64,000 bases of DNA from Flectobacillus major DSM 103. Lineage in GTDB: Bacteria; Bacteroidota; Bacteroidia; Cytophagales; Spirosomataceae. The stretch spans positions 3,853,812 to 3,917,811 of the forward strand of contig NZ_KE386491.1 in the NCBI RefSeq assembly GCF_000427405.1, read 5' to 3'. The notes beneath the pieces are model-generated. The model did not search any database. It had not been told where the DNA came from and worked only from the letters and a program-made list of their open reading frames with translations. Every line of letters begins with the position of its first letter. Positions within the stretch are counted from its first letter, which is position 1. Position numbers and translations under genes: made by a program. Shown piece after piece: positions 61,643 to 64,000 of this stretch.

Positions 61643-64000
61643 TTAAAATTTAAAGTTTACACCAGCATTCCAAATTCTAAATTGGGGATAGTCCCATCCT
61701 CTACCACTGGCATTTTCAGGGTCATAATTTTGGATTTTTGACCATGTCGCTACGTTATTAGCATTTACATAAATACGCATTCCCTTAATAAAACCCCCTA
61801 ATTTTAGGGCATCTACAGGGAGGTTATAGGCTAATTCTATATTTTTGAGACGCAAATAAGACGCATCTCTCATCCAAAAAGAAGAACCAGCATGATTAAG
61901 GTTGGTTGGGTCAATCAAAACACGAGGCTCGCTAGCATTAGGGTTTGATGGAGTCCAGCGGTCTAAGTTTGCTTTCAATGCACCTGAGCCTACAAAGAAC
62001 GGCCAAGCCCCTTCTCCTTCATAGTATTGGTTGACATTGGTAGCCCCCTGAAACAAGAAAGTGAAATCAAAGTTTTTGTAGTGTAAGCTTCCGTTAAAAC
62101 CAAAGATAATTTCCGGCGTATTTGATTTTCCGATAGCCACTCTATCAAGATCATTGATTATACCATCTTTGTTAATATCTTCATAGCGAATATCGCCAGG
62201 GCCAGTATTGCCGAGTTGCTTAGGGGCAGCGTCTACTTCCTGCTGAGACTGGAATAATCCGATTGCTCTGTAGCCATATTGTGTATTGAGCGATAAGCCT
62301 GTTCTTCTGATATTTGGGTTGACAGAAGCCGCTTCATCAATAAAGACAATTTCATTTTTGGCATACGTCAAATTGGCACTCATCGAATATCGTAAATCTC
62401 TTGTAAGCCTATTGGTATGGCCAAGTGTAACTTCTACTCCTTTGTTGTTTACTTTGGCTAAGTTTTCGACAGGTAAGCCAATACCAAGAAGGCTTGGTAC
62501 AGAAAGGTTTCTTGAAGCAAGAATATCACTTCTTTTGTCGAAAAAGTAATCTACAACGGCTGTAAGTTTTCCTTTCAAGAAAGTAGCATCGATGCCTACA
62601 TTAAGTTTTTTGACCGTTTCCCAAGTTACATCGGGGTTCGATAACCTACCTTCAACAATAGCTGGTTGTATATTGGCATTACCAAAAACTGCCGAACCAC
62701 TTACATAATATGATTGCAAATACAAGAAACGTTGGTCGCCTAGTCTGTCATTTCCAAGAATACCATAAGAGGCACGTAGTTTTAAGAAATCAACTAAAGA
62801 AGAGTTTTTTAAAAAAGGTTCTTGTGAAACTACATAGCCCGCTGAAAAAGAAGGAAAAAACCCCCACCTTTTGCCTTCTGCAAATTGCTCTGAACCGTCG
62901 GCTCTAAAACTTGTTTCTAGCACGTATTTGTCATCATAAGCCCAGTTAATTCTACCAACAATACCTTGTCGGCCACTACTACCCGAATAGCCACTATTGT
63001 TGCGGTTGGCGGCAGCACCAAAGTTAATTTCGTCGATGGCTAGGGTATAGCCTTCACGAGAAGCATTCAAATAATTCCAAGCCTGTTTGGTTTGAGTATA
63101 TAATAGTAAACCCGTAAAATTGCTTTTACCAATGGTTGTTTTATAGTTTAGGTGCGACTCCAAAGTAACAGCCTGTTCATCTAAATGATTTTGTACTAAC
63201 GATGTAGGGCCTTTGTCAGCTTCTACAAAAGAGCCATCAGACACCCTGTTATAAAAAGGGATTTTGGTATAAGTCCAGTTTTTATTATCAGTAAATGTTT
63301 TATCATAAGAAGCAATAGCTTTGATAGAAAGTCCTTTAAGAAATGGCAATTGTTGTTCTAATTCCATACGCCCACGAAATGCTTGGATATTTCTTTTTCT
63401 ATAGCCATTTTCGGGTAGTGTCAAATACGATGGGCCATTAGAATATTCGCCATTCGACCACTTGATAGGTGTTCTATTAGGTGGAATACCCGACATCCAT
63501 CTAAAAACTTCTTCCGAGGCCACGTTGTTAGTTTTTTCATCTCTGCCCGACAAATCAAACGAAAGCTTGGTTGTACTAGTAACGTTGGCATCTATATTTG
63601 ACCTAAAGTTGTATCGATTAAAGTCATTAGAAGGAATAATACCATCTTGTTTTAAATATCCCGCCGAAGTAGCATATCGTACCTTATCTGAGCCACCAGT
63701 AGCCGAAATAGAATAGTTACGAACCATGGCTGATTTTTTAAGAACCGAAAACCAGTCAGAATCAGGGTGTGTGTCTGGGCTTGAGTGAGTGCGGTATTTT
63801 TCTAGGTCGTTTTGCGAATACATAGGTTGTTTGCCATCGTTGGCCAAGGCTTCGTTGTAAAGCATAGCGTATTCGTAAGAATTCAAAAACTCAGGATTGC
63901 GTGTTCGCTCTTGTACACCAACATTAGCTGTAAAATCAATTTGCATTTTGCCCTCTGCTCCTCTTTTGGTAGTAACAAGAATAACCCCGTTACCAGCACG
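61643..64000 (-). CDS. SusC/RagA-type TonB-dependent transporter, 5' part cut by window edge
   Basis: The frame is open to the last base of the window: RAGNGVILVTTKRGAEGK, the end of the SusC plug, occupies the first 18 codons, so the visible 785 residues are the C-terminal three-quarters. The remainder is a barrel with periodic strands and repeated segments such as RFLYLQSYYV and YRAIGLFQSQQEVD. The C-terminus ends in a strand with terminal Phe (NAGVNFKF). The signal, regulatory domain and promoter lie beyond the edge. It is paired with the RagB/SusD protein 11 nt downstream. Confidence 0.93.
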   Translation of the reverse strand, partial: RAGNGVILVTTKRGAEGKMQIDFTANVGVQERTRNPEFLNSYEYAMLYNEALANDGKQPMYSQNDLEKYRTHSSPDTHPDSDWFSVLKKSAMVRNYSISATGGSDKVRYATSAGYLKQDGIIPSNDFNRYNFRSNIDANVTSTTKLSFDLSGRDEKTNNVASEEVFRWMSGIPPNRTPIKWSNGEYSNGPSYLTLPENGYRKRNIQAFRGRMELEQQLPFLKGLSIKAIASYDKTFTDNKNWTYTKIPFYNRVSDGSFVEADKGPTSLVQNHLDEQAVTLESHLNYKTTIGKSNFTGLLLYTQTKQAWNYLNASREGYTLAIDEINFGAAANRNNSGYSGSSGRQGIVGRINWAYDDKYVLETSFRADGSEQFAEGKRWGFFPSFSAGYVVSQEPFLKNSSLVDFLKLRASYGILGNDRLGDQRFLYLQSYYVSGSAVFGNANIQPAIVEGRLSNPDVTWETVKKLNVGIDATFLKGKLTAVVDYFFDKRSDILASRNLSVPSLLGIGLPVENLAKVNNKGVEVTLGHTNRLTRDLRYSMSANLTYAKNEIVFIDEAASVNPNIRRTGLSLNTQYGYRAIGLFQSQQEVDAAPKQLGNTGPGDIRYEDINKDGIINDLDRVAIGKSNTPEIIFGFNGSLHYKNFDFTFLFQGATNVNQYYEGEGAWPFFVGSGALKANLDRWTPSNPNASEPRVLIDPTNLNHAGSSFWMRDASYLRLKNIELAYNLPVDALKLGGFIKGMRIYVNANNVATWSKIQNYDPENASGRGWDYPQFRIWNAGVNFKF

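Overview
The window looks like chromosomal DNA of a Bacteroidota bacterium, most likely order Cytophagales. The evidence is two SusC/SusD outer-membrane pairs, a Por-type (type IX) secretion tail on an M4 protease, DUF4292 and DUF4296 lipoproteins, a DUF58/BatA block, low GC with A-rich start regions, and several -7 boxes fitting the Bacteroidota TAnnTTTG consensus. The genus is not fixed by the sequence. I saw no tRNA, rRNA, CRISPR array, prophage or transposase gene. Apart from two small decayed loci, the genes are intact and densely packed.

Layout. 0.2-11.4 kb: a peptidase-rich block on the + strand (PDZ-less M61 peptidase, M20D amidohydrolase, secreted M4 metalloprotease, Tricorn-like S41 protease) plus a small lipoprotein and a methyltransferase. 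11.7-18.4 kb: exported amidohydrolase (-), ApbE flavin transferase, TspO-like membrane protein (-), a patch of small and perhaps frameshifted membrane ORFs, a Tat-exported Gfo/Idh oxidoreductase and a small outer-membrane protein. 18.8-20.6 kb: membrane-anchored MutS-like ATPase. 20.9-26.5 kb: secreted DUF1080-like protein, a deletion scar holding the 3' ends of an alpha/beta hydrolase gene and a Crp/Fnr regulator gene, then a SusD/SusC pair. 26.9-30.5 kb: two family 2 glycosyltransferases (-), and a Rossmann/DUF2520 protein with KdsC (+). 30.6-34.3 kb: an AraC regulator followed by YceI and pirin, and a ClC transporter resembling the fluoride/proton clade. 34.4-40.8 kb: M14 carboxypeptidase, NeuD-type acetyltransferase, then TPR, DUF4292 and EnvC-like M23 genes. 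41-47.5 kb: TPR membrane protein, ribH, aspartate kinase, serS, hpt and a TPR protein. 47.9-53.7 kb: SNF2 helicase and a three-gene BatA/BatD-like/DUF58 group. 53.9-56.4 kb: DUF4296 lipoprotein, tag, polyprenol-phosphate mannosyltransferase-like enzyme and HemJ. 56.4-64 kb: a second SusC/SusD pair with a giant FG-GAP/UnbV lipoprotein, running off the right edge.

How the genes may work together. The secreted and periplasmic peptidases, both SusC/SusD importers and the exported oxidoreductase and amidohydrolase suggest a heterotroph that breaks down protein and glycan outside the cytoplasm. KdsC, the glycosyltransferases, NeuD and EnvC-like proteins serve the envelope. RibH, HemJ, ApbE, SerS, Hpt and aspartate kinase are housekeeping functions.

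The least expected structure is a dispersed non-coding repeat of about 240 bp. Its two copies (11.42-11.65 kb and 20.61-20.84 kb) lie in opposite orientations, each between the 3' ends of convergent genes. Both carry a long hairpin with compensatory base-pair changes, both share a 29-nt identical block, and one copy has recognisable terminal inverted repeats. No known repeat family is recognised from the sequence alone.
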